This document shows positions 17,701 through 25,183 of a stretch of DNA of 46,901 nt, in pieces. The DNA is from Mucilaginibacter sp. (GTDB taxonomy: Bacteria; Bacteroidota; Bacteroidia; Sphingobacteriales; Sphingobacteriaceae): positions 1 to 46,901 of the forward strand of contig NZ_JAQBOI010000301.1 of NCBI RefSeq assembly GCF_028288105.1, read 5' to 3'. Under the pieces are notes generated by a model. It ran no database searches, was not told the origin of the DNA, and saw only the letters and a list, made by a program, of their open reading frames with translations. Each line of letters opens with the position of its first letter. Position 1 is the stretch's first letter. Both the position numbers and the translations under genes were made by a program.

Positions 17701-18400
17701 TGGCACCTATGGTAAAGTTATTGGCGGGGGAATGCCCGTTGGCGCTATTTGCGGCATAGCCGAATATATGGACGCGCTCGACGGCGGTTACTGGGAGTTT
17801 GGTGATGATTCTGTGCCGGAAGTAGGGGTAACCTACTTTGCAGGAACATTTGTGCGCCATCCGCTTGCCCTTGCCGCAACAAAAGCCTCCTTACAATACA
17901 TGAAGGATCGGGGCCCTGCTTTGCAGGAAAAGCTAACCCGTTTGGCTACCCGCTTAAAAGATGGTATGGATGCCATCTGTAAAAAGGAGAACCTGCCATT
18001 AACGGTGGTAGGCTATGGTTCATTATGGCGATTGAAATTTTTAGAAGATATCCCTTACAGCGAATTACTATTTACGCTAATGCGTTTAAAAGGTATTCAT
18101 ATCCTGGATGGCTTCCCTTGCTTTATGACGGATGCGCATACCGAAGGGGATATAGACACCATGATCTCGAAATTTAACGAGAGCATTGCCGAAATGATAG
18201 AAGCAGGATTTTTTAAAGCGCAAACTGCCATGCCTGTTATAACTTTGGCTACACCGGCAGCCCCGGCAATAATAAACGCGAACCAGCCGCCTATAGAAGG
18301 TGCTAAGCTTGGCCGCGATAAAGATGGCAACCCTGCATGGTTTATAAAAGATGAAAATGCCCCGGGCAAGTATTTACAATTTAAATTAAACGGCGAATAA
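11750..18400 (+). CDS. Hybrid NRPS-PKS: A-PCP-KS-AT-ACP-aminotransferase
   Basis: This 2216-residue megasynthase activates an amino acid, extends it with malonate and aminates the product. Domains in order: adenylation, about 15-505 (YTSGSTGKPKG near 160, SGKVDR near 501); carrier with phosphopantetheine Ser561 in ELGGNS; ketosynthase, about 617-1045 (Cys789, His925, His964); acyltransferase, about 1138-1440 (Ser1234 in GHSIGE, HAFH at 1330-1333, the malonyl-type signature); carrier with Ser1560 in GFDSL; PLP aminotransferase of the glutamate-semialdehyde type, about 1740-2150 (Lys1989 in TYGKVIGGG). No ketoreductase, dehydratase or methyltransferase is present. The C-terminus (GRDKDGNPAWF) is the linker that joins such aminotransferases to a condensation domain in McyE/iturin-type proteins; here the chain stops there. 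The A-domain pocket reads roughly D-A-M-N-I-A-M-V-C-K; substrate unassigned. The gene leads a three-gene operon. Confidence 0.95.
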   Translation: MDILTDNKYNNISTDDVLIHYLFEQQAQQYPAVTAVQFGDSKITYAGLNAKADELAKTILSVSPASLVIGVSSTRSIETIISLLAILKAGKAYLPLDPTFPADRLQDIVADCGMDTILVPEKDSAIFEPIIKNVIVSDKSVSSSAYVGECAKTKVAYIIYTSGSTGKPKGVCVGHAGVINLINWHKRISPYLGVGHKTLQFSPLIFDASVMEIFCTLCIGGTLVLVEDETRIDPLKLLRYVDEQKVNRINVPFVALQYFTEAADAEQYFPQSLQEVISAGEQLKITPQVLRFFQALPGCVFYNMYGPTEASVCSTALKMEGPAENWPLLPTIGKAMDNVTIHILDEQLNEVAKGDQGELCISGINLAYGYLNRPDLTDEKFIKWADDSGKPTRIYRSGDLGRYLPDGTIEYLGRRDTQVKIRGNRVEVGEIEVLLNQLEGIQQSVVVAREDVPGQKRLVAYLISSGVKKDLVFLRDSIEQKLPDYMMPSAFVWVDGFAKTTSGKVDRNALPAPDLQRPELSVLYKAPITAAEKHIAALWAELLQLDKVGIYDNFFELGGNSILALKTVASLKKQHNYTLPITKLYQYPTVNGIAGYIDGNKVVAKVMANKPKKDKNNNDIAVIGMAARFPGADNIYELWKVLTEGRETTSFFTDEELDQSIPFAIRNAPNYVKARGIVENSEGFDAAFFGISPKVAELMDPQHRVFLELAWEALETSGHLPAKYSGSIGVFAGTGNNTYYTNNVLSNTEKIENIGSFLVSTINEKDYIATRTAYELNLNGPAVSVHAACSTSLLAIAQAADSIRNGQCNVALAGGASINSPIKSGHLYQQGTMLSADGHCRSFDAESDGTVFSDGAGVVVLKSLEEAERDGDTIYAVLKGVGLNNDGGGKGSFTAPSATGQAGAIAMAIADADIDPSTITYVEAHGTATSLGDPIEIEGLNLAFGKQDKNQYCAIGSIKSNMGHLVAAAGVAGFIKTTLALFHKQIPPTLHFTKANPNIHFEDSPFYVNTKLTDWQSNGKRRAGVSSFGVGGTNVHTILEEYYREEQPVGDSHPVQLISWSAKTATSASKWADRLFHYIQENPEAQIADIAYSLHSTRTDFKERNFILAADRQDLLDKLTKFKRDPFNSKTLKEKATEIVFMFPGQGAQYLNMGRELYEQEPVFADAINECVALLEGTGHQDILNVIYADNSADATEKLKNTYYTQPAIFITSYAMAKLWMSWGIEPSVFTGHSIGEFVAAHFAGIFSLPDALKLITERAKLVSEVAEGDMLSVRITAAELEKILPDNLSIAVINSNKLSVVAGEKDAVAAFAKTIEEKGIPGRLLQTSHAFHSAMMDDIVAPFEAIVRSVKLNAPVKPVVSTATGKWLSEAEATDPAYWAAHLRKTVRFADAIDTLTEDSGRLFLEVGPGRTLATLTAQQTVDNPAATVAGIEVSNDQPEYQSVIKALGQLWLNGVEPDWNAFYTDRRKKLRLPSYAFDHKKYWVEPVVFNQTGTVNYQPEEIVPDAPQTLTQENITPNNIMRKDLLADKLHEIFEDASGIEIDKASADLSFPEIGFDSLLLTQIATNLKKTFNVAITFRKLFEEYNSINLLADFLDKNLPAGQFEPQQAERPAQIPPPLFASNGNSSITLHNISQQLQSLAHQIAYLQGADVKIAQIILSPPPFNDMKGAPIAPRTLEQESDITPEEMVEIEKPFGATARIERKVQELDDKQMAFLADLTKKYNAKTKKSKEQTQQHRAYMADPRVVSGFRPLTKEVVYPIVINRSKGSRLWDLDGNEYIDALNGFGSNMLGYQPDILKEAVKAQIDLGYEIGPQHELAGEVCKMMCEFTNFDRAGLCNTGSEAVLGAMRIARTVTGRSLIVAFSGSYHGIMDEVIVRGTKKLKTVPAASGILPANVQNMLILDYGTDESLRIIKERADEIAAVLVEPVQSRRPEFQPIDFLKKLRTVTADTKIALIFDEVISGFRFHPGGAQALFGVKADIGTYGKVIGGGMPVGAICGIAEYMDALDGGYWEFGDDSVPEVGVTYFAGTFVRHPLALAATKASLQYMKDRGPALQEKLTRLATRLKDGMDAICKKENLPLTVVGYGSLWRLKFLEDIPYSELLFTLMRLKGIHILDGFPCFMTDAHTEGDIDTMISKFNESIAEMIEAGFFKAQTAMPVITLATPAAPAIINANQPPIEGAKLGRDKDGNPAWFIKDENAPGKYLQFKLNGE

Positions 18401-18401
18401 T

Positions 18402-21400
18402 TTGGATCAGACTGCTACATATATCCCTCCTGTTAGTCACGATGAATTTGACCCATTTGCAGGGCCCGAGATCTTATTGGTTGCCCCGGCTACAGAGCCG
18501 CAGATAGAGATCTGGACATCCTGCCTTATAGGGGGTAACGATGCCAATTGTGCTTATAACGATTCTGCATCCATTGTGCTAACCGGCAATTTTGATAAAG
18601 AAGCCATGCTTAAGGCATTGCAGGCATTATCAGACCGCCATGAAGCATTGCGTACCGTTTTTAGTGCCGATGGCGCGAATATAATTGTTTACAACAATCC
18701 CGAAATAAACGTTGAGTACCACGACCTATCCTTACAAGACGATGAGCAGAACAAGCTTTTCATAAAGAACTATAACCGCCAGTTGGCAATTACCCCGCTC
18801 GACCTGATCAACGGCCCCTTATACAAGGCCGCTATATTAAAACTAAGCCACGATGAGCATCATGTAGTAATGCTGATGCATCATATTGTGTGCGATGGCT
18901 GGTCGGTAGGGATTATTATGCAGGATTTGAGTAAGCTATACTCTGCATTCGCGCAAAATACAACGCCGGAATTAGCAGCCGCACCGCAGTTTAGTCAGTA
19001 CGCCATAGAAGAAATTGAAGCTTCGCATGGTGTTGAGCATCGGGAAACCGAAGGGTACTGGATAAATCAATTTAAAGGCAGCAACCACCTGCTGGATGTG
19101 CCTACAGACAACCCAAGGCCGTCGCCACGAACCTACAAAAGTAACCGCGCCGATTTTAGCCTTGATGCCGCATTGGTTAATGATTTGAAGTTATTGGCCC
19201 GCAAAGCCGGCAGCAGCTTTGTTACCACTATTTTAGCCTCGTTCGAAGTTTTTCTGCATCAGATAACCGGGCAGGAAGAAATAATTATTGGTTTACCAGC
19301 CGCCGGGCAATCAGCTACCGGTAATTTTGGCCTGGTTGGGCATTGCGTAAACTTGCTGCCCTTAAGAAGTTTCCCCAAAGGCGACCAATCGTTTGTAGAG
19401 TACCTGAAGGCACGTAAAAGTACCGTACTGGATGCCTATGACCACCAGCAGTATACCTTTGGCAGCCTGCTTAAAAAGCTGAACCTCGCCCGTGACCCAT
19501 CGCGCCTGCCGCTGGTGCCGGTAGTGTTTAATATCGATATCGGGATGGACGAGGGGATAGGCTTCTATAACCTTAAACACCGTTACATCAATAATCCGCG
19601 CGAGTACGAAACGTTTGAGATCTTCCTGAATATTACCGACCATAAAGGCACGCTGACCTTTGAATGGTCGTACAATACACAACTGTTTGAACTGGCCACC
19701 ATAAAACGTTTTATGGATGAGCTGGAGCATTTGCTGCGCGAGGTAGTAAGGTCGCCGGATACGCTTATTGGCAAGATCCCGGTGATGAATGCTGCCATGA
19801 TAAAGGAGCAGCTGAATAAATGGAACGATACCAGGGTTGACTATCCTAAAGAGAAATCGCTTCACCAGATCATCAGCGAAACCGCGGCGCAATATCCAAA
19901 TAACATCGCCCTTAAGTTTAATAACGAAGAACTTACCTATACACAGCTAAACCAAAAGGCTAACCAATTGGCGGCTGTGCTGATAGAGAACGGCGTAAAG
20001 TTGAATGATAAAGTTGCCATTTCGCTGGATAGATCGGTTGAGTTGGTGGTGGCATTGCTGGCCATTATTAAAGCAGGCGCCATCTATATCCCGCTCGACC
20101 CGATATTCCCTATCAACCGCATTAATTACATGTTGGAAGATTCGGCCGCGGTGGTATTGCTTACCTCCGAAACTTATAAAGGTCAGTATTTATCAAACGC
20201 CAAAGAAATTATATTGGATGATATTTGGGCGGGCCTCAATAACTATCCAGCCATCGACCCTGACGTTAAAGTAAAAGGGGAAGACCTGATCTATATCTTG
20301 TATACTTCGGGTTCTACCGGGCAACCAAAAGGGGTGCAGATAAAGCACCATAACGTGGTTAACTTTTTGTGCAGCATGCAAAAAGAACCGGGGCTTACCC
20401 CTGCTGATAAATTGCTTGCTGTAACCACCATCAGCTTTGATATTGCCGGGCTGGAACTTTGGCTGCCGCTGATAACCGGCGCGCAAATAGTGCTGGCCGA
20501 TGCCGCAACCGCTAAAGATGGTAACGCGTTGCTGAGCATCATCAAAAAAGAAAAAATTACCGTTATGCAGGCCACGCCATATACCTGGCGCATAATGCTG
20601 GAAGCGGGTTGGGATAAAGAGAAAATAAAAGTGATCTGCGGGGGCGAGGCCTTACCAATGGATCTGGCGCAGCGTATACTGGACAGGGCAACCTCGTTAT
20701 GGAATGTTTATGGTCCAACAGAAACCACCATTTGGTCCACACTGAAACAGATCACCGCGAACGATGTTTTTATCAGCATTGGTAAACCAATTAATAATAC
20801 GCAGATCTACATTTTAGATAAGTTCCAAAACCCGCTGGTACCCGGTGCCGTCGGCGAAATTTATATAGGCGGCGAAGGCATTGCCCATGGCTACCTGAAC
20901 CAGCCCGAACTGACGGCAGAAAAGTTCGTTTCAGATCCGTTTTCGGACGAACCAGGGGCGAAAATGTACCGCACCGGAGACCTCGGGACGTTCACCCCGG
21001 ATGGTAATTTGATGTACCTGTCGCGTATCGATGCGCAGGTGAAGATCCGTGGTTACCGCATCGAAACAGGCGAGATCGAATTTAACCTGGCTAAAGAAGA
21101 TGCCATAAAACAAGCAGTTGTTATTGCCCGTGCCGATAACAATGGCGTTGATAAATTGGTGGCTTATATTATTCTAAAAGATACTCATAGCCAGCATGAT
21201 AACGAGCTGGTACAACAGTGGCGCAGCAACTTGCGTTCGTCGGTGCCGGACTATATGGTGCCTGATAATTTTGTACTGATAGATGCCATGCCAATGACCC
21301 CCAATGGCAAAGTGGACAAAAAAGCGCTGGCCGCTCAGGATATCGCATCGGTTGAAACTGTAAAATACATTGCCCCGCGTACAGATATTGAAAAACTGGT

Positions 21401-22427
21401 TGCCGATATATGGATAGAGCTTTTGGAGATTGAAAAGGTTGGCATCCACGATAACTTTTTTGAGCTGGGTGGGCACTCGCTGATAGCTGTACAAGTTATG
21501 GCGCGGATAGAGAAAGAGACAGGTAAACGCCTGCCGCTGGCTATTTTGTTCGAGAATTCTACGGTAGAAAAGCTGTCGCTGATGTTGGAGATGGATGGCA
21601 AATCTATCACCTGGGATTCATTGGTGCCGATAAAGCCAAATGGTACTAAAGTGCCCATATATATTGTGCATGGTGCCGGCTTAAATGTGCTGCTTTTTAA
21701 CACACTTGCCAAACATATGGATGAAGATCAGCCGGTTTACGGTATGCAGGCTAAAGGCCTTAACGGTGTTGACGAACCACTAAGCAGGATAGAAGACATT
21801 GCAGCGCACTACATATCAGCCATAAGGGTGCAAAACCCGGATGGGCCGTATGCGCTGGCTGGTTTCTCTTTTGGGGGGATAATTGCCTATGAGATGACCA
21901 GGCAGCTGGAAGCGCTTAATAAAGAGGTAAGGATGCTGGCCATGTTTGATACCTATGCTTACCGTACCCCATTTTACGACCCCTGGCTGGTGAAGAATGT
22001 TAAACGCGGGTTATATTTTGGCCGTAAGGTATGGCATGCGCTGTTGTTTAAGGATGGGTTTGAAAAGACCATTAAAACCCGTACAAAGGCTGTTAAGCGC
22101 GGTGTAACCAGGCTGTTATGGAAGTTGAAATTTGGTAAGGAACAGCAACAGACCGGCTTTTTTGGTTATGCCAATAAAATAGACGAGATGAACAACATCG
22201 CGCAAAAGCATTATAAGATACAACCATATAATACGTCTATCGAGCTTTTCCGGGCCGAAGTAAGATCGTTCTACCTGGATGATTATGAGTATATGGGCTG
22301 GAAACCTTATGCCTTAAACGGGGTGAATATTCATAAGGTTCCGGGTGAGCATAACACCATATTTAAAGAGCCAAACGATAAGGTATTCGCGCAAATATTA
22401 CAAGATTGCCTTGATAAGATCAATTAA
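18402..22427 (+). CDS. NRPS module with release domain: C-A-PCP-thioesterase
   Basis: This 1341-residue protein adds a second amino acid and releases the product. The condensation domain (about 30-450) has HHIVCDG at residues 160-166. The adenylation domain (about 480-970) has YTSGSTGQPKG near 630 and a pocket reading about D-I-L-Q-I-G-V-I-W-K, close to glycine codes of the D-I-L-Q-x-G-x-I-W-K type as I remember them. The carrier Ser1026 is in ELGGHS. The type I thioesterase (about 1060-1341) has Ser1156 in GFSFG, an Asp in MFDTYA and a His in PGEHN. There is no epimerase domain. The start is TTG at 18402, one base after the previous stop; an in-frame stop at 18387-18389 excludes an earlier start. 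The N-terminal motif TEPQIEIW fits C domains that follow aminotransferases. Confidence 0.95.
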   Translation: MDQTATYIPPVSHDEFDPFAGPEILLVAPATEPQIEIWTSCLIGGNDANCAYNDSASIVLTGNFDKEAMLKALQALSDRHEALRTVFSADGANIIVYNNPEINVEYHDLSLQDDEQNKLFIKNYNRQLAITPLDLINGPLYKAAILKLSHDEHHVVMLMHHIVCDGWSVGIIMQDLSKLYSAFAQNTTPELAAAPQFSQYAIEEIEASHGVEHRETEGYWINQFKGSNHLLDVPTDNPRPSPRTYKSNRADFSLDAALVNDLKLLARKAGSSFVTTILASFEVFLHQITGQEEIIIGLPAAGQSATGNFGLVGHCVNLLPLRSFPKGDQSFVEYLKARKSTVLDAYDHQQYTFGSLLKKLNLARDPSRLPLVPVVFNIDIGMDEGIGFYNLKHRYINNPREYETFEIFLNITDHKGTLTFEWSYNTQLFELATIKRFMDELEHLLREVVRSPDTLIGKIPVMNAAMIKEQLNKWNDTRVDYPKEKSLHQIISETAAQYPNNIALKFNNEELTYTQLNQKANQLAAVLIENGVKLNDKVAISLDRSVELVVALLAIIKAGAIYIPLDPIFPINRINYMLEDSAAVVLLTSETYKGQYLSNAKEIILDDIWAGLNNYPAIDPDVKVKGEDLIYILYTSGSTGQPKGVQIKHHNVVNFLCSMQKEPGLTPADKLLAVTTISFDIAGLELWLPLITGAQIVLADAATAKDGNALLSIIKKEKITVMQATPYTWRIMLEAGWDKEKIKVICGGEALPMDLAQRILDRATSLWNVYGPTETTIWSTLKQITANDVFISIGKPINNTQIYILDKFQNPLVPGAVGEIYIGGEGIAHGYLNQPELTAEKFVSDPFSDEPGAKMYRTGDLGTFTPDGNLMYLSRIDAQVKIRGYRIETGEIEFNLAKEDAIKQAVVIARADNNGVDKLVAYIILKDTHSQHDNELVQQWRSNLRSSVPDYMVPDNFVLIDAMPMTPNGKVDKKALAAQDIASVETVKYIAPRTDIEKLVADIWIELLEIEKVGIHDNFFELGGHSLIAVQVMARIEKETGKRLPLAILFENSTVEKLSLMLEMDGKSITWDSLVPIKPNGTKVPIYIVHGAGLNVLLFNTLAKHMDEDQPVYGMQAKGLNGVDEPLSRIEDIAAHYISAIRVQNPDGPYALAGFSFGGIIAYEMTRQLEALNKEVRMLAMFDTYAYRTPFYDPWLVKNVKRGLYFGRKVWHALLFKDGFEKTIKTRTKAVKRGVTRLLWKLKFGKEQQQTGFFGYANKIDEMNNIAQKHYKIQPYNTSIELFRAEVRSFYLDDYEYMGWKPYALNGVNIHKVPGEHNTIFKEPNDKVFAQILQDCLDKIN

Positions 22428-22459
22428 AACAGGGGCAGTAAGGCTGTAACAAAAAGGTT

Positions 22460-23206
22460 TTGGGCAAAATAAATAACCAATATTTAAGTGATGTTAATTG
22501 GCAAAAGGCTTTGCAAAGCCTTGCTATCAATAACAGCGAGGTACACATATGGCGCATCAATATCAGCCAGAACTTAAGTTCATTAAATAAGTTTAAAGCA
22601 CTGCTTAACCCCGCAGAGCTTGTACGTGCGGGTAAATATCTGCAGCGGAAAGATCACGATAGGTTTATTGTTAGCAGGGGCGCACAGCGGATAATATTGG
22701 GTTGGTATTTAAATACACCACCCCAACAGCTCGAATTTGTTTTGGGTGATAATAAGAAACCGCATCTTTTTAGTAAAGATGGCAATCCCTTCCATTACAA
22801 CCTTTCACATTCCGGCGATTGGATAGTATTGGCCATTGCTACATCACAGGTAGGAACCGATGTGGAGTTTATTGATGAAACTTTTAAATTTCAGGATATC
22901 CTGCCGGATAATTTCAGCGAAGAAGAAGCCACTTACATCAACCAGGAAAACGCTGCAGAAAGGTTCTTCGCCCTATGGACACGCAAGGAAGCCATTTTGA
23001 AGGCAACCGGGCAGGGTTTAGGCGAGCATTTGCAAATAACCCCGGCGCTTAACGGCGAACATCCGCTTCAGCATAAGCTAACAGGGGCCGATAAAAACTG
23101 GATATTAAATAGCTTTAGTATTCAACCGGGATATATCAGTAGTGTGGTTGTTGAAGATGCCGGGCAATCCTTTAAATTTTTTGATGCAGGACTTAATATA
23201 CCGTAA
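22460..23206 (+). CDS. Sfp-type 4'-phosphopantetheinyl transferase
   Basis: This 248-residue enzyme transfers the phosphopantetheine arm of coenzyme A to carrier-protein serines, here Ser561, Ser1560 and Ser1026 of the two preceding synthases. Motifs are NLSHSGD at 114-120, GTDVEFID at 132-139 (Mg2+-binding Asp and Glu) and WTRKEAILKATGQGL at 173-187. Length is typical of Sfp/HetI-type enzymes. The start is TTG at 22460, preceded by AAAAAGG; an in-frame stop at 22439-22441 and the absence of a nearby ATG support it. It follows the second synthase by 32 bases, which makes the operon self-sufficient for carrier activation. Confidence 0.93.
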   Translation: MGKINNQYLSDVNWQKALQSLAINNSEVHIWRINISQNLSSLNKFKALLNPAELVRAGKYLQRKDHDRFIVSRGAQRIILGWYLNTPPQQLEFVLGDNKKPHLFSKDGNPFHYNLSHSGDWIVLAIATSQVGTDVEFIDETFKFQDILPDNFSEEEATYINQENAAERFFALWTRKEAILKATGQGLGEHLQITPALNGEHPLQHKLTGADKNWILNSFSIQPGYISSVVVEDAGQSFKFFDAGLNIP

Positions 23207-23260
23207 TGGGTTTAAATAAGGCATTTAAATGATGTAATTGTTACTTATTCCTTTTAAAAA

Positions 23261-23323
23261 AAGACGCGAAGTATCGCGTCTCTACATTAAATTTCTTCGT
23301 AGAGACGCGATACCTCGCGTCTT
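23261..23323. repeat. Nested palindromic repeat (GACGCGA...TCGCGTC type)
   Basis: Arms 23261-23285 and 23299-23323 are inverse complements with one mismatch. Each arm is itself a palindrome (GACGCGA / TCGCGTC). It lies between the convergent transferase and fucosidase genes and may also end transcription from both. Confidence 0.75.
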
Positions 23324-23335
23324 AAGAGGTTAAAC

Positions 23336-24736
23336 CTATCTTCTCTCGTTATAAACCCCAAACTCGGCTATAGAAACCCGGCTGTCGGCCTTGTCAATAG
23401 TTACCCGTATTTTAGTACCCCAAACGCGGTTAAAGCGGTGGATCTTTACGCGGCAGATAGTATTGCCGTTCAAAATTGGTTTCCAAACACCATTATGCAG
23501 ATATTCTAAATGATAACTGGTTATGTTTGGTTTTGCCTCGGTTAAAGCAATAGCGTTAAACTCAGTGTCATGCCCAAAATCTATTTCGTACCATGGGGTT
23601 TTAACACTTGCATTTGATGTCCACGATGTTGTGAAGTCGTCATCGTTGGCAAAATCCATAATGTTCATATCATCACTCCAGCTGGAGTTTGACGGTTTGT
23701 TTTTAGCCAGGTTAGAAGAGATAATAGGCGAACCCGTAGCGGCCAGCTTTGGTGCCGGGCCGTCGTTTTTCCAAAGTTTACCTATCTCTTTAAGTGCGGC
23801 TAAAGCATTATCGTCAAATAACCCGTCGCGGTTTGGTGCAACGTTCAGGATGAAATTACAATCTGCATTATTCAATGTAGTTAGCTCGGTCACCATTTTG
23901 GCGGCATCTTTTACAGGCGTGGTAGGGAAGTTTGTTTTCCAGAACCAACTGCTTTGGAGCGGCAAACAAGCTAGCGATGGCATAATGTTATTCTCTTTGG
24001 AAATACGCTGACCGGCACCCATTTCATAGGTTTTAATATCGCTATAAAACAAGCCTTCGGCAGGATATTTGGCGCCGTTCAAGTCCATCAGCACACAATC
24101 CGGCTGGAGAGATTTTATCAGGTGGTACACATCCTCAAAATTGATATCATCATAACTGATCCTCGACCATGGGGCATCCCAACCATCTATAATAATAGCT
24201 TCTATTTTGCCGTATTTGGTAAGCAATTCGGTAAGCTGGGCCTTCACCATCTCAAAATGTTTTTGGGTGATGGTATGCGGGCGCAATTTGTGATGCGTAT
24301 CCAGTATGCTATAATACAGCATCACTTTAAGGTCGTTCTTACGAAACGCATCTACATATTCCTTTACCACATCGCGTTTCAGCGGACTGTTCATCACATT
24401 ATAATCTGTTGTTTTGGTATCCCAAATACAAAAGCCGCTGTGGTGTTTGGTAGTTAAGCAACCGTAGGTCATGTTAGCGCTTTTTGCCGCTTTAGCCCAT
24501 TGGTCGGCATTTAGTTTTTTAGGGTTGAAGTTGGACACGGCTGCTTCCGGATCAGGCCAATCGGCATCCATATAGGTAGGCATGTTAAAATGGATGAACA
24601 TGCCGAATTTTAGGTCGACAAATTTTTGCTGTAGTTCGGAGTAATTAGCGGTTGTGGTGAGCACACTGTTGTTTTGCGCCGATGTTTTATAAATGATACA
24701 AGTTAGCAGGAGGGCAGCGGTAAGAAGTTTCTTCAT
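23336..24736 (-). CDS. Secreted alpha-L-fucosidase, GH29 family, with C-terminal discoidin-like domain
   Basis: This 466-residue protein has a signal peptide (residues 1-20), a GH29-type catalytic barrel (about 30-325) and a C-terminal F5/8-type (discoidin) carbohydrate-binding region (about 345-463). The likely nucleophile is Asp184 in IIIDGWD. Family marks are MFIHFNMPTY near 46-55, TTKHHSGFCIWDTK at 95-108 and FILNVAPNRDG at 295-305. GH29 enzymes cleave fucose from glycans; it probably acts in the periplasm or at the cell surface. It stands alone, without a SusCD pair, so it may act in general glycan scavenging. Confidence 0.92.
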   Translation of the reverse strand: MKKLLTAALLLTCIIYKTSAQNNSVLTTTANYSELQQKFVDLKFGMFIHFNMPTYMDADWPDPEAAVSNFNPKKLNADQWAKAAKSANMTYGCLTTKHHSGFCIWDTKTTDYNVMNSPLKRDVVKEYVDAFRKNDLKVMLYYSILDTHHKLRPHTITQKHFEMVKAQLTELLTKYGKIEAIIIDGWDAPWSRISYDDINFEDVYHLIKSLQPDCVLMDLNGAKYPAEGLFYSDIKTYEMGAGQRISKENNIMPSLACLPLQSSWFWKTNFPTTPVKDAAKMVTELTTLNNADCNFILNVAPNRDGLFDDNALAALKEIGKLWKNDGPAPKLAATGSPIISSNLAKNKPSNSSWSDDMNIMDFANDDDFTTSWTSNASVKTPWYEIDFGHDTEFNAIALTEAKPNITSYHLEYLHNGVWKPILNGNTICRVKIHRFNRVWGTKIRVTIDKADSRVSIAEFGVYNERR

Positions 24737-24835
24737 GGGAACACTGTTGTTAAACCCAAAGTAAGCGATTATTTTTTGAAGAGAAAGTAAAGGTAATTGT
24801 TAAATTATTAAGGGAAATTGGCATGGCTGATTTAT

Positions 24836-24859
24836 TTGTCATCCTGAACGTAGTGAAGG
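24836..24859. repeat. Partial copy of the TGTCATCCTGA repeat
   Basis: TTGTCATCCTGAACGTAGTG begins here, matching the start of the arms at 904 and 25107. Another partial copy begins at 25120. The 24737-25183 spacer holds no gene and is largely built from such repeats. Confidence 0.5.
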
Positions 24860-25035
24860 TGAGAAGTGTTCATGTTCACGGCCGTGGCCGCCCCCTGAAC
24901 GCCTGTAAACGGCTGTTAATCACTTGTATTGAAATTGGCTACTGACAAAATATCGCCACCATTATTTATGATTTAATTGTTGTCGCTACAAGGTATAGCA
25001 TCGCGGACCTTGCGTTACTTTGCATGCGGGAACGA

Positions 25036-25107
25036 TGTCATGGTGAGCCTGTCGAACCATTGGCGGACTATGCATACCGCGCGTCCTTCGACAAGCTCAG
25101 GATGACA
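25036..25107. repeat. Dispersed palindromic repeat, copy 2 (opposite orientation)
   Basis: The left arm TGTCATGGTGAGCCTGTCG starts at 25036. The right arm (25084-25107) is the exact 24-base inverse complement of the left arm of copy 1 at 904-927. The centres of the two copies differ. Confidence 0.75.
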
Positions 25108-25138
25108 CCCCTCGCTTTTTTGTCATCCTGAACAGGGA

Positions 25139-25171
25139 AGATTTGACAACTTTTTAAAAGTTGTCAAATCT
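25139..25171. terminator. Perfect 16-bp inverted repeat downstream of the ClpP paralogue
   Basis: AGATTTGACAACTTTT and its exact inverse flank one base. It lies 13 bases past the clpP-like stop codon. The U-rich centre makes it a plausible transcript end, although no separate T run follows on the minus strand. Confidence 0.5.
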
Positions 25172-25183
25172 ATAATCGTTTAA

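Noticed and set aside
19362..19892. 176-residue minus-strand frame inside the second synthase
   Set aside because: Antisense to the condensation-adenylation region with all motifs intact; no recognisable protein.
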